Origin: Verrucomicrobiales bacterium
Lineage (GTDB): Bacteria > Verrucomicrobiota > Verrucomicrobiia > Verrucomicrobiales > DEV007
Length of the DNA stretch: 64,000 nucleotides
Assembly (NCBI GenBank): GCA_029213195.1
Contig: JARGNI010000003.1
Span: forward strand, 124,001 to 188,000
Direction of reading: 5' to 3'
Position 1 is the first letter of the stretch. Every line of letters begins with the position of its first letter. A model generated the notes under the pieces. That model saw only the letters and a list, made by a program, of their open reading frames with translations. It was not told where the DNA came from and did not search any database. A program made the translations under genes and the position numbers. Shown here piece after piece: positions 8,465 through 18,068 of the stretch.

Positions 8465-9199
8465 TCAGGATTTCGTAAAGATGGCACGCTGTCGCGGACT
8501 TAGCCACAGCAAAGCCATGGCGGGATCCGTGCGTGCAAATGCATTGATCTTGGTAGCCTGAACCTCGGAAAGGTTCAGTTTTTCCAGGGAAGTTCCGGAA
8601 AGTTGGTTCTTCTGATCGGAGGCATCCGTCATCAATACCCCCTCGATGGCCTCAAGCTTTCGTTCGCCCGTCCAGAAACAGAACATCGCGAAAGCCACGT
8701 CCTCGGCATGGGTTGACGCAGCTTTGCCCGCGAGCGCTTCGAGATACCCGGGAACTTCTCGATCGACCGCAGCAAGGGCATCGACCATGCGGGTGACGAG
8801 GGCCTCGGTGGTCCAGACCTTGTCTTTTCGCGGGATGACATCTTTTCCCTGGGGATTCAGAAATCGAATCACCTGGTAATTCCAGGAAGGCTCTCCAAAC
8901 GACTTCAGGATTTCCGCGTCCGCTCCGGGACGATTGTTGTAGACGAGAACCGGTTCGAACTCGGACTCAATCGCCTCCACGATCTGTGGGTGACTGAGCA
9001 CTTCCTTCCCGAATTTCTTGCAACCGCTGCAACCGGGGACTTCCTGGAAAAGCACGAGGACAGGTTTCCCGCTCTTCTCGGAATCCGCGTAGGCCCGTTC
9101 CAAATCCCGCCCCCACTCGACCTTCCCCACTTCGATATCCGCCGCTTGGATGAAGTCGGAAAAGACCAGGGAAACCGCAAAAAGAAACAGGACTTTCAT
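8465..9199 (-). CDS. Exported thioredoxin-fold protein
   Basis: 244 residues from the ATG at 9199 (MKVLFLFAVSLVFSDFIQA, a signal peptide). The frame is open to 9478 but those residues are not protein-like. The active site is VPGCSGCKKFGKEVL, a CxxC thioredoxin motif in the VPG-type group, followed by VLVYNNRPG and PSWNYQVIRFLNPQGKDV. The remaining 110 residues form a helical domain I do not recognise. It is the first gene of a two-gene operon with msrA, which suggests it delivers electrons for repair of oxidised methionine outside the cytoplasm. Confidence 0.82.
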   Translation of the reverse strand: MKVLFLFAVSLVFSDFIQAADIEVGKVEWGRDLERAYADSEKSGKPVLVLFQEVPGCSGCKKFGKEVLSHPQIVEAIESEFEPVLVYNNRPGADAEILKSFGEPSWNYQVIRFLNPQGKDVIPRKDKVWTTEALVTRMVDALAAVDREVPGYLEALAGKAASTHAEDVAFAMFCFWTGERKLEAIEGVLMTDASDQKNQLSGTSLEKLNLSEVQATKINAFARTDPAMALLWLSPRQRAIFTKS

Positions 9200-9324
9200 C
9201 TTCTCTGGGACGATCCAGTGGGACATTCTCTTACGGAAAAATGATCTCAAACCTCTCGGATTGTTATCTGGCTCCAGGCAAACAAGACAGAAACGAAGTC
9301 TTTCTCCCGTATCCACAATCCAAT

Positions 9325-10380
9325 ATGAGAAACACTCGAGCAACCACGCAAAAGCATCGCGTTTCTTTGGGAACCGATCTCGAAGGAACTCCGCCAAGGC
9401 CTTTCCCAAGGACTCCGGCACCCAAATTGGAGAAGACACCCCGTTTGCTCGAATTCGCACTTTGTATTCTTTTTGCACTATCCTTCACTGGATCGAAAGC
9501 CAGTGAGGAGCTGACTTTCTCTCATGTGGGGCTGGCAAGAACCTACCGTCTCCATCTTCCGCCCGGGAGCACGAGCGACTCCCCCCTCCCGCTCATCGTC
9601 GCGCTTCACGGAGCCACGATGAACGGGAAGCAGATGGAAGGTCTCACGAAACTGACTCGGCTCTCAAACCAGACCCGGGAATTTGCGGTCGCCTATCCCA
9701 GTGCCGACCCGAAGGGCAACGCCGGGATCTGGGATTTCCTGAGTCCACGAATCCCGACCGCCCAACCCTCAGACTCTCGAATCACCTCGGGGCGGGATGA
9801 CCTCGGCTTTCTCTCTGCCCTGATGGAGTCCCTCGTCGCCGAAGGCGTCGCCAATCCGAAACGCATCTACCTCACGGGCATGTCCAATGGCGCCTTTCTC
9901 GCCAATCGATTCGTCCTCGAGGAACCCGGACGAATCGCCGCAATGGGTCTGGTCGCGGGAACCTTCCCACGGATCCTCGAGGGAACCGAGGATACCGGGC
10001 ACATCCTCCCCATCGCCTACTTTCACGGCACGGGGGATGAGATCGTCAAGATCGATGGCTCCAGCTTCCTGACAAAACAAAAACTTTCCCTCTCCGCCCG
10101 GGAATACACCGAATGGTGGGTGAAGAGAAACGCCATCGCCGCCCGCCAACCTGAAACTATGGTGCTACCCAATCGAGATCCGGAAGACGCCTGCCGGGTG
10201 GAGCGATTGCGCTGGGACTCGGAAGCCGCCCCCGTCGTTTTCTACCGGATCCGGGGAGGTGGCCACACCTGGACCGGCGGACCCGACACCCAACCGACCC
10301 AACTTCTCGGTCCCATTGCAAAAGACATCGACGCGAGCACCTTGTTGTGGAATTTCTTTCGGAACTTCCAACTCGAATAA
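9325..10380 (+). CDS. Secreted alpha/beta-hydrolase esterase (LpqC/PHB depolymerase-like)
   Basis: Alpha/beta hydrolase with nucleophile motif GMSNG, an aspartate in FHGTGDEIV and the histidine in GGGHTWTGG, the classic triad of the LpqC/feruloyl esterase/PHB depolymerase group. The oxyanion region is VALHGATMNGKQM. A signal peptide lies at LLEFALCILFALSFTGSKA. The start is uncertain: ATG at 9325 places a long proline-rich stretch before the signal, while a TTG at 9427 would start right at it; the frame also stays open to an ATG at 9241. The substrate is not predictable. The divergent neighbour is the thioredoxin/msrA operon; the next gene overlaps or abuts its 3' end. Confidence 0.85.
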   Translation: MRNTRATTQKHRVSLGTDLEGTPPRPFPRTPAPKLEKTPRLLEFALCILFALSFTGSKASEELTFSHVGLARTYRLHLPPGSTSDSPLPLIVALHGATMNGKQMEGLTKLTRLSNQTREFAVAYPSADPKGNAGIWDFLSPRIPTAQPSDSRITSGRDDLGFLSALMESLVAEGVANPKRIYLTGMSNGAFLANRFVLEEPGRIAAMGLVAGTFPRILEGTEDTGHILPIAYFHGTGDEIVKIDGSSFLTKQKLSLSAREYTEWWVKRNAIAARQPETMVLPNRDPEDACRVERLRWDSEAAPVVFYRIRGGGHTWTGGPDTQPTQLLGPIAKDIDASTLLWNFFRNFQLE

Positions 10381-11627
10381 ACCACCCTTCTCTCTTGGAA
10401 TCCTACGCCCTGCTCCGCCTGATTGTTTTCCCGCTCGCGACCCTGGGGCTCTTCGCTCTCGGCATTTCCCTGGGAGCGAGGATTCTCCTTTCTCCGAAAA
10501 AGCAGGAAGAACTGAAGAACGCCCACTGGACCCTCCAGAATCGTGCCTTCTGGAATGTTCATCTCTACGGTTCTTTTCTCCGGCTGTTCTCCAACTTTCT
10601 CATGGGCGTGGTCATCGTTTACCTGGTCAGCGGCCACGAAATCGAGTTCACGCTGCCCGCCATCATCGCGCTGCTGGTCATCGGAATGCTGGTCACCGTG
10701 CCGCCCTTTTCTTCCTTTCGGAACCGGGTTCGCCGGCGCTGGGAACGAATCGACCTGAACCCGTATCGGGGGCGTATTTTCCTGTCTCTTCTCTTTTTTC
10801 TGCCCCTGCTCTTTCTCATCGTCGCAGTACCCACCATCCCTCGGGAGATTTCCCTGGCCTCCGTGCTTTTCGCCGGGCTCACTCTCGCCTTTCTGATCGG
10901 CTGGCAGGCCTGGGGTGGAGTCTGGCTTTCCAGGAAACTGGGCACTCTGATACCCGCACCTGAGAATTGGAAACAGCTGGTCGACGAGACCGCAAAGGAG
11001 ATGGGAGTGGACCCGCTCCCCCGGGTCTTCGTCGCGAACACGGCGATGCTCAATGCCTTTGCCTACCCCACCGGGCATGCCGTTTTCTTCACTCGTCCCG
11101 TTCTTGAAACCCTTCCCAAGGAACAAATTCGCGCCCTCGCCGAACACGAGCTGGGACACCTCCAGGAAGGAACCGGAAGCCATCTTCTTCGGGTATCCCA
11201 ACCTCTCATCTACTTCCCGATTCTCTGTCTGAATCCGCTGGCCTCCCACTTCGATTTCCCAGTCGCCCTCTTCATCAGTCTCGGAGGATTCTTTCTTGCG
11301 AGTCGACTCTATGCCCGATTCCTGCGGAAAGCGGAGTTCGAAGCCGATACCGCGGGACCCGACGAAGATTCTTCGTCGGCCGATCTCGCCGAGGCCCTGA
11401 CACGACTCCATCAGGAGAATCTCATCCCTGCCGTCCTGCCTCGCGGAGGATCCAAATCCCATCCCGATCTCTACGATCGGCTCCTCGCGCTCGGGGTCAC
11501 TCCCGACTACGAGCGACCGCCGGCACCGATGCCCGCTCTCATGGCGATGTTCGCCTTTGCCTGGATCCTCATCTGCGGCATTCTCCTCATCGCCCTCGAG
11601 ATCGCGATCTGGTGGTTCTGGGCCTAG
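10347..11627 (+). CDS. M48 family membrane zinc metallopeptidase
   Basis: 426 residues with a GTG start at 10347, overlapping the esterase gene by 34 bases; a TTG at 10395 right after the esterase stop is an equally good start. There are four to five membrane helices in the first 200 residues. The zinc site is AEHELGHLQE with a third ligand in KAEFEADTAG, as in Ste24/HtpX-type M48 peptidases. NAFAYPTGHAVFFT is the typical preceding segment. A final hydrophobic helix ends the protein. It probably degrades or processes membrane proteins; the target is unknown. It is convergent with the amidase gene. Confidence 0.88.
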   Translation: MEFLSELPTRINHPSLLESYALLRLIVFPLATLGLFALGISLGARILLSPKKQEELKNAHWTLQNRAFWNVHLYGSFLRLFSNFLMGVVIVYLVSGHEIEFTLPAIIALLVIGMLVTVPPFSSFRNRVRRRWERIDLNPYRGRIFLSLLFFLPLLFLIVAVPTIPREISLASVLFAGLTLAFLIGWQAWGGVWLSRKLGTLIPAPENWKQLVDETAKEMGVDPLPRVFVANTAMLNAFAYPTGHAVFFTRPVLETLPKEQIRALAEHELGHLQEGTGSHLLRVSQPLIYFPILCLNPLASHFDFPVALFISLGGFFLASRLYARFLRKAEFEADTAGPDEDSSSADLAEALTRLHQENLIPAVLPRGGSKSHPDLYDRLLALGVTPDYERPPAPMPALMAMFAFAWILICGILLIALEIAIWWFWA

Positions 11628-11652
11628 CGTCCAACACCTCTCGGGAACTCCC

Positions 11653-12729
11653 TCAGTCCTCCGGAACGAACTCTTCGGTGGGCGTCCGACCGAGTTTCCC
11701 GATGGCCTCCGGCATCTTCTTCTCATTCGCGAACTTCATGTAGGCTTCCAATCCGTCCGCGATGGCCTTGGCGAATTCCTCCCGCCAGGCGGGTGAGTGA
11801 GCCTTCTCGGCATCTTCGGGATTGGTCAGGAATCCCCCTTCGACGAGAATGGACGGCACATCGGCCCTGCGCAAGACGGTGAAACGAGCGCGCTTGAGCC
11901 CGCGATCGAACCCATCCATTTTGCTCAGCAGGGTGCGATAGACCACATTGGCAAGGACCTGGCGGGCTTCGGTATGATCGTCCCCCTCGCCCTCGAAGGT
12001 ATCCTTTCTCCGATCCGGTTTTGAACCGGTCGAGGGCGACCCGAGAGGTGGCATTGAAAAAATCTCGAACCCACTGGCCGCTGGCCGCCACGAGGCCGCA
12101 TTGAGATGAATACTCACAAAAATTGGATCCTCGTAGTTCTTCGTCATCTCGGGACGCTCACTGAGCGGGACGAAGAAATCGCTGAGTCGACTCTGCACGA
12201 CCTTGATCCCACGAGCCTCGAGAATCTTTCGAGAACGCTTCACGATATCGAGAGCATAGTCTTTCTCATATCCCTTGGGACTCTTCGCTCCTCGGTCATG
12301 CCCTCCATGACCGGGATCGAAGACGATCGTCTTGACCTTGCCGACCTGCGACACCGAGTCGGGGCGATACGTGGGAACGAGGACCGTGTTGATGTCGACA
12401 AGGGAAACAAATGCCTTTCCCAGCCCCTGCTTTTTCACGGGATAGGAAAACCAGTTTCTCACCCCGTTGACGATGGACTGGCGGCTGTCAACCTTGACGA
12501 GAAGAGAACGCGTTTCTCCCTCGAATGACAGTTCCTTGAGGTCCTTCCGACGATCGCCCTTCTTCATCCCGTAGGCCGTCGCGAAATCATTCAGCGCTAC
12601 GTAGGCCTGATCATCGATCTTGACCGTCCGCCACTGGGCCACCGGATTTGCTTCCGCATGCCCCGTTACCAGGGCCATCCCGGCAGCAAAGAACGAGGCG
12701 AGAAAAAGGAACCGGATGACGGAATGCAT
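11653..12729 (-). CDS. N-acetylmuramoyl-L-alanine amidase (Amidase_3), secreted
   Basis: 358 residues from the ATG at 12729, which begins a signal peptide (MHSVIRFLFLASFFAAGMAL). Residues 30-120 resemble the copper amine oxidase N-terminal type domain often found ahead of amidases (VALNDFATAYG). The zinc amidase domain follows: FDPGHGGHDRGA, a Glu in GYEKDYALD, VSIHLNAAS, and ILVEGGFLTNPEDAE with the catalytic Glu. It cleaves the amide bond between MurNAc and the stem peptide, in cell separation or wall turnover. It follows the 766-residue secreted protein by 7 bases and is surely co-transcribed with it. Confidence 0.92.
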   Translation of the reverse strand: MHSVIRFLFLASFFAAGMALVTGHAEANPVAQWRTVKIDDQAYVALNDFATAYGMKKGDRRKDLKELSFEGETRSLLVKVDSRQSIVNGVRNWFSYPVKKQGLGKAFVSLVDINTVLVPTYRPDSVSQVGKVKTIVFDPGHGGHDRGAKSPKGYEKDYALDIVKRSRKILEARGIKVVQSRLSDFFVPLSERPEMTKNYEDPIFVSIHLNAASWRPAASGFEIFSMPPLGSPSTGSKPDRRKDTFEGEGDDHTEARQVLANVVYRTLLSKMDGFDRGLKRARFTVLRRADVPSILVEGGFLTNPEDAEKAHSPAWREEFAKAIADGLEAYMKFANEKKMPEAIGKLGRTPTEEFVPED

Positions 12730-12736
12730 GATCGCT

Positions 12737-15037
12737 TCAAGGGAGTTCGACACCATCCTCCTGCTTCGTTTCAATTCTTCCCAGATTCCTCAGATAGGGT
12801 TCGTCAGGTTCGATTTGAAATTCCCTCTCCGCGATCAATCTCTGATCGTCCGGCTTGGTTTCGTCGTAGATCTCGAGGTGGTATCGACCGGGACTGACAT
12901 CCCATCCCTCTTCGCTTGCTGAGCCTGAATGGGTTTGTATCCAGAGATTTTCTCCCTCCGCCTTTCTCCGGAGAAGATAGGTCCATTCGTCGGCCCCCTC
13001 CCAGGTCAGCCGATGAGCGGATTTCACTTCTCCCAAGTCGAACCGGACCTCTTTCTCGCCGACAATGAGATTGGAAAAATGCAACGGCAGGCATCCCGCC
13101 TGCTGGAGGACGCCTCGGTAGTTCCCCATCCCGACCGACTCGAGGACCAGAGGTGCTCCTGGCGGAAACTCGATGCGAAAAGAATGCATTCCCTGGTAGA
13201 GGGTCAAGCTCCTCGGTTCTCTCGCTACGATCTCTTCGCGATGCCCTGGAATCTCCGCCTCGAAAACAACGCGCTGCGTAAACAGGGAGATTTCCTTTCT
13301 CGCCAGAAGCTTTGCCGCGGAGATTCTCACGAGAAAGATATCGGAATCCGGTTCAGCGATGATCTCCTGGCTTGCTCCCTTTTCTCCCGGATTTCGATGC
13401 GGATAGAGAGTCAGGAAAGCCCTGTCCTCATCGAAGAACATGAAATCCTCGCGCTCGATCTCGAATCGCCCTTCCTCATCGCCGCGAACCGTCGGGAGTT
13501 GCCAACTCTGCCGAGTCAAACCATTGGAGGTTTCAAACTCCTGCTGCTGCCCCAGGGAAAACCCTCGGAAGGGACTGCCGTTGACCCGGAGAACAAAATC
13601 GAAAACCTCGCTCTCCCTCGTGATCTCCGGAAGCGCCGAGAAATCCACTCCTCGATGATCGAGCTCTCCGCGCGCCACCTTGGCGGCCTTGGACGCCCCG
13701 ACTTTCGCGATCTCGAACAGCGCATGATTCGACTCTTCTCCCCGGATGCCAACGAGCCGATCCACGAAGGACCCGAGGAGATGGGGGTCCTCGATTCGGC
13801 CGACACGATTTGCCATGACTACGGCGATTCTCTTCTGGAGCGCAGGATCCTTCACCTCGGTGGCGAGAAGTGTGTCGAGGACATCGGTATTCAGATCTTT
13901 CCCGATAGTCGCCTCGTGCTCCAGGGCGAGGCAAGCCAGCCCTACCACCCGCTCGGAACTCTGGTGCGGAAGCTGGTAGGAGAGGTGCTGCGCAAGGCCA
14001 TCCTTTCCAAACATCAGGATGCCGGCGATGACATCTTCTCGTTTCTCCGTGTCTTCTCCGAGGCGTTTCCAGGCCAGTTCTCGCCAATCCATCTCATCCT
14101 CCGGAGTGGAGGAGACTGAGCTCGAAGTCCCGGCAAAGGGATCCCGGGCGGCACCAAAAATCGGCACCCCAAACTGACTGCCCTGCAACAAGGCCCGCAG
14201 GAGAAAAGCGGAGATCTTCCCATCTTCGACATAGCCGGGATTCAAGAGTGAGACGAGAACGACATAGGCATCCCTTTGCGAGGTAAAATCGTCAGCTCCC
14301 GTTCCACAGAAATGTCCCCAATCGCAACTGCCGATGGCATGGGCATCCTGCCACTCGGATCGGATCACCGAATGAGCCATCAGGGTGTAGTAGAGATCCT
14401 TGGAACGAGAGTAGTCGAGTTCACCGCGAGTCGAGTCTTCGAGCAAGGGGAGAGAAAGGCTCACCTCCTCGATGCCAGAGGCGAGACGCCAGCAGGCCTG
14501 CAATTCCTCTGGGAGTTCCCTGACGAATTCGGGAGCTTCTCGGCCCGCCTCCGGGAAGGGCGGCAATTTCGAAGTGAGTCCATCTTCTCCCCTTTCCATG
14601 AGAAGGCGGAGCCGCACCCGAACGAGCGAGGGAGCCAGCTCGCTGAAGACCACTCCGAGTCCCCGGTCGGTCTCATCGTAGATTTCTCGGAGAATCTGCC
14701 AGGCTTCCTCGGCAGGCTTCTCCTCCGCATGATGGAGAATCGAAGCGAGTGCTCTCTGCTTTGGATACCAGAAGTTGAAATTCTCCTGTGCCTCCGGAAT
14801 GGCCAGCAGGATCTCATCCGTTTGCCGAATCGCTTCGAGCACCTCCTTCGTCAGCCGCTTGCGTTCCTCCTCCCTCTGTTCGGCCGTTCCTTCCTGCAGG
14901 GATTGCAACTCGATGCGATTGGAGATTTCCTCCATCCGCCGGGCCGACTCCAGGATCTCTTCCGCCGAAGGCATTGCTGGCTCTGCCGACACGAAGGACG
15001 CAAAGGTGAAGCAAAGGCACAGCGGCAGGATTCTCAT
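12737..15037 (-). CDS. Large secreted protein of unknown function
   Basis: 766 residues with a signal peptide (MRILPLCLCFTFASFVSA). Residues 25-110 are strongly charged and helical. The middle (about 300-460) contains helix pairs that may be HEAT-like repeats (VVGLACLALEHEATIGKDL). The last 300 residues look beta-rich, with segments like FVLRVNGSPFRGFSLG and VSPGRYHLEIYDE that recall carboxypeptidase-regulatory or Ig-like modules. I cannot name the family. It is upstream of, and transcribed with, the amidase gene, so an envelope role is likely. Confidence 0.72.
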   Translation of the reverse strand: MRILPLCLCFTFASFVSAEPAMPSAEEILESARRMEEISNRIELQSLQEGTAEQREEERKRLTKEVLEAIRQTDEILLAIPEAQENFNFWYPKQRALASILHHAEEKPAEEAWQILREIYDETDRGLGVVFSELAPSLVRVRLRLLMERGEDGLTSKLPPFPEAGREAPEFVRELPEELQACWRLASGIEEVSLSLPLLEDSTRGELDYSRSKDLYYTLMAHSVIRSEWQDAHAIGSCDWGHFCGTGADDFTSQRDAYVVLVSLLNPGYVEDGKISAFLLRALLQGSQFGVPIFGAARDPFAGTSSSVSSTPEDEMDWRELAWKRLGEDTEKREDVIAGILMFGKDGLAQHLSYQLPHQSSERVVGLACLALEHEATIGKDLNTDVLDTLLATEVKDPALQKRIAVVMANRVGRIEDPHLLGSFVDRLVGIRGEESNHALFEIAKVGASKAAKVARGELDHRGVDFSALPEITRESEVFDFVLRVNGSPFRGFSLGQQQEFETSNGLTRQSWQLPTVRGDEEGRFEIEREDFMFFDEDRAFLTLYPHRNPGEKGASQEIIAEPDSDIFLVRISAAKLLARKEISLFTQRVVFEAEIPGHREEIVAREPRSLTLYQGMHSFRIEFPPGAPLVLESVGMGNYRGVLQQAGCLPLHFSNLIVGEKEVRFDLGEVKSAHRLTWEGADEWTYLLRRKAEGENLWIQTHSGSASEEGWDVSPGRYHLEIYDETKPDDQRLIAEREFQIEPDEPYLRNLGRIETKQEDGVELP

Positions 15038-15063
15038 TCCGCATCCAGTCTGCCAGAATTCTC

Positions 15064-15258
15064 ATGGGATGTCATCCGACTTCCCGTGCGGGAACGATAA
15101 TTCTTCAAGATCTGTCTCTCATCCACGCGGTGAGCGTCTACCGGAAAAATCACAAGGTCTACATGAGAGAAACTCGCCAGGGCGAAACCCGTGATTTCAC
15201 CGAATGGCACTGGGAGAACGGAAGACCCATCACCAACCTCTATCGGGCCAGTCGATAG
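15064..15258 (+). CDS. Possible small protein
   Basis: A 64-codon frame between divergent genes. The first third is not protein-like, but the last 43 codons, from a GTG at 15130, read as a plausible compact protein: YRKNHKVYMRET, TRDFTEWHWENGRPI and NLYRASR. It ends 62 bases before riboflavin synthase and might be a small gene in that unit. No family is recognised and there is no Shine-Dalgarno signal. Confidence 0.35.
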   Translation: MGCHPTSRAGTIILQDLSLIHAVSVYRKNHKVYMRETRQGETRDFTEWHWENGRPITNLYRASR

Positions 15259-15320
15259 CGCAGCCCGGGACCCCCTGAGATCCGGTTTCCCCGGCCTTGT
15301 CGTTGTGCTACTGTCGCGAC

Positions 15321-15914
15321 ATGTTTACCGGAATTGTCGAAGAGTGCGGAAGCGTCAAGGAACTCCGCCCCATAGCCACGGGGGCCGAGCTCTGGGTCAG
15401 TTCCTCATTTGCCAGCGAAGTGGAACTCGGGGAAAGCGTTGCCGTCAATGGAGCCTGCCTCACCGTCACGGAAGTGGTCGACGAGGCGATGCGGTTTGAT
15501 CTGCTCCACGAGACCCTCCGTCTCACCAATCTCGGTGATTGCGCCCCCGACAGCCCCGTCAACCTCGAGCGATCCCTCCGCATCGGAGACCGTCTCTCCG
15601 GGCATTTCGTACAGGGTCACGTCGATGCCTGCGCCGAGGTCATCGAATACAGTCAGTCCGGGCAGGACCATCAGCTCGTCGTTTCCCTGCCATCGGAATT
15701 TGCTCACCTCATGGTTCACAAGGGATCGATCTGTGTGAATGGGATCAGCCTCACCGTAGCCGAGCTGGAGAAAGATCGCTTCACCCTCTGGATCATCCCC
15801 CACACTCACGAAGTGACGAGCCTGTCGGCAATCCAGAAGGGTTCACGGGTGAATCTCGAATTCGATCTCCTCGCCAAGCACATCGCGAGGATCACGGAGC
15901 AGGCGGCCCAGTAG
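15321..15914 (+). CDS. ribE: Riboflavin synthase alpha subunit
   Basis: 197 residues from the ATG at 15321, giving the universal start MFTGIVEE. The protein has two lumazine-binding barrel repeats, each with its own motif: ESVAVNGACLTVTEV in the first and GSICVNGISLTVAEL in the second. GHFVQGHVD is the conserved loop at the active site. It catalyses dismutation of two 6,7-dimethyl-8-ribityllumazine molecules to riboflavin, the last step of the pathway. No other rib gene is in the window. Confidence 0.96.
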   Translation: MFTGIVEECGSVKELRPIATGAELWVSSSFASEVELGESVAVNGACLTVTEVVDEAMRFDLLHETLRLTNLGDCAPDSPVNLERSLRIGDRLSGHFVQGHVDACAEVIEYSQSGQDHQLVVSLPSEFAHLMVHKGSICVNGISLTVAELEKDRFTLWIIPHTHEVTSLSAIQKGSRVNLEFDLLAKHIARITEQAAQ

Positions 15915-16136
15915 CCTGTCTGCCATTCGCACTGAAGGCAGCAAAACCATACCGAAATCCTCTCGGAAGCTGTGCGCGAGTTCGGCTGGAATCAGGGATA
16001 CCTATTCGGAATTCTGCCCCACTCACCCGAACGGGTTCAACTCCCCCCCTGACAGATCCCCCAGGGATTCAAGGTTTCCACCCCAGGCAATTCACCGCAT
16101 TCATCTTCGGACCGAGCAAAACGAAAAACTGCTGCT

Positions 16137-17999
16137 TCAATCCTTCCGCGCCCGGTTGAGGAAGCTTCTCTTATCCTGTTCCCCGACCTTGTTGGATTTG
16201 ACGATGGCCTCGACGAGTTCTGCCGTCATGGGAAGCCTGAGGTTGGACAGGAGGAAATCGTGGGAATAGTAAGGAATCGAACTTTTCTCCAAGTCATCGT
16301 CGGTGAATAGTCGGATGAAAAACTCAGTCGCCTGGGGGGCTTCGACGGCTTTTACCGCGGAGAAAGCGGCAGCCCATTTGTAGTCGGCCGGGAGTTTTTC
16401 ATAGTATTCCACACAGATCTCGTAGAGGGAGGTCTCCGGGTTTACCTGGTTCATGTTCTGGAGGATCTCTTCCTGCATTTTCCAAGGCGTCCTCGGGATC
16501 GAGACCCGGCCGTTTTTCACCTTCGGCAGCGCGAGTTCCTCAATTCGATCGCGAAGCTCGGTGTATTCCGTAGGAGACACGTACCTCAAAGCACGCATGA
16601 GCGAATTCATGGCTTCCTGTTCCAAATACTTGTCATCGATAATCTCACCAAAAGCCCGCTGGCCTAGGTGCTGAATGACCGTATTTCGCAGGTCTTTCTG
16701 CTCTTCCTTGTTTGCGACACGCCGCACCAAACCTGAAAGATGATGAACCGCTTCCTGGCTTTGGGTGCGATCGTTCATCGCGGCTTCCGCAAGTTCGGTT
16801 TCCCACCCTGAGACGGCAGCGAGAAGATCGAGCTTGGAAAATTCTTCGTAGGGAGCAAACGGCTCGTTGAATCGGAACTCTCCCGCGTTCTCGGGTGGTC
16901 CGAGGAGAGCAAGCAGCCCGTCACCGAGCGCCCTTTTGCCTCCCATGGTAGCCGCGCGAAGAGTACGCGGTGTCATAGGGATTTTGCCCTCGAGGAGAAT
17001 CTGCTCGAGGCGCTCGGCTTCTGCTTCCGATACCGGACGGTTGCGAGACCGAATGAGTTCGACCAACATTCTACCCACATGTTCCGGAGGCCCCTTTTCG
17101 AGAGAAGCCCGAAGCTCCCGCTCCAGGGCTTGACCGATGCGCTCGTTGTTTTCGGCTGCCCAGGAACCATCCGTCTTGTAATCCCAGTCCGTGATTCCTG
17201 ACTTGCGACCTCCCACGCGAATCATGGCCGACATGAGCCGCATGGACGCATCCGCGCGGGCTGGATCGTTCCACTTCCCCAGCAACTCGACAAGTGCGTC
17301 CCCGACCGGTCCGTCGAGCAGTTGGGGATTGACGGAGAGGTGAGTGGGAACCTCGATATTGTGTTCATCATTCCGCTCGCCAATATACACCAGGAGATCG
17401 TCTACGGCGTCGACCGTCCCCGGCGCTGATTGTGCCTTCGCGATGATGGTATTGAGAAGAATTCCCCACTGGGTCCGGTCTTTCTCGATAAGTCCTTCTG
17501 CAATCGATCCCTGGCTGAGTCCGGACCAGTACTGCCAGTTCATGTTGTGAATGACGGCTGGAAGAATCGCGGCAACCATTCGCAGAGTCTCTTCATCGCC
17601 CGTCTCAATCTCCCGAATGAGCCTCGCCGTTAAAGGCCGAAAACCATCACTCCATTTCAGGATGGAAGAGAAGAAAAAGTCGTGCCACGGATGGCTCGAC
17701 CCATCTTTTGCTCCCTCCGCCATGATATACAGGGTCTCCAGCTTGACGTTATCGAGGAGTAATTTGGTGGTCTCCGGATTCTTGATTTTCGAGTGCATCC
17801 GCTCACACATTTTGACTTCGGCAGCGACGCTGTCGCGGGCGAGAGTGCGGGTAATCACCCTGGTCTGTTCCCTGGCTGTGCCATGATAGGGGTATTTCGG
17901 AAAAAGGTACGAGTAGCTGGGTATGGCGATCGCTGCGATCGAGGCGATTGCCATAATTGCCAGGGCAGCGAGCTTCGTTTTCTTTCCGATTTGTATCAT
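16137..17999 (-). CDS. Membrane-anchored helical protein in the sigma factor/kinase operon
   Basis: 620 residues. One N-terminal membrane helix (LAALAIMAIASIAAIAIPSY) is followed by a long, mostly helical extracytoplasmic part in which helix pairs recur, possibly HEAT-like. No family is recognised. The start ATG is preceded by a good AAGGAAA ribosome site. It lies 69 bases downstream of the reconstructed end of the kinase gene on the same strand, so it was probably a third member of the ECF sigma/kinase operon and may be a target or sensor. Unlike its two upstream neighbours, its frame is intact. Confidence 0.65.
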   Translation of the reverse strand: MIQIGKKTKLAALAIMAIASIAAIAIPSYSYLFPKYPYHGTAREQTRVITRTLARDSVAAEVKMCERMHSKIKNPETTKLLLDNVKLETLYIMAEGAKDGSSHPWHDFFFSSILKWSDGFRPLTARLIREIETGDEETLRMVAAILPAVIHNMNWQYWSGLSQGSIAEGLIEKDRTQWGILLNTIIAKAQSAPGTVDAVDDLLVYIGERNDEHNIEVPTHLSVNPQLLDGPVGDALVELLGKWNDPARADASMRLMSAMIRVGGRKSGITDWDYKTDGSWAAENNERIGQALERELRASLEKGPPEHVGRMLVELIRSRNRPVSEAEAERLEQILLEGKIPMTPRTLRAATMGGKRALGDGLLALLGPPENAGEFRFNEPFAPYEEFSKLDLLAAVSGWETELAEAAMNDRTQSQEAVHHLSGLVRRVANKEEQKDLRNTVIQHLGQRAFGEIIDDKYLEQEAMNSLMRALRYVSPTEYTELRDRIEELALPKVKNGRVSIPRTPWKMQEEILQNMNQVNPETSLYEICVEYYEKLPADYKWAAAFSAVKAVEAPQATEFFIRLFTDDDLEKSSIPYYSHDFLLSNLRLPMTAELVEAIVKSNKVGEQDKRSFLNRARKD

Positions 18000-18068
18000 T
18001 CAGGTTTCCTTTCTTGGTGAATTCCGGGGTTACTACGAGCAGGCTGGCGAAGTGCCTCATTTTTACTT

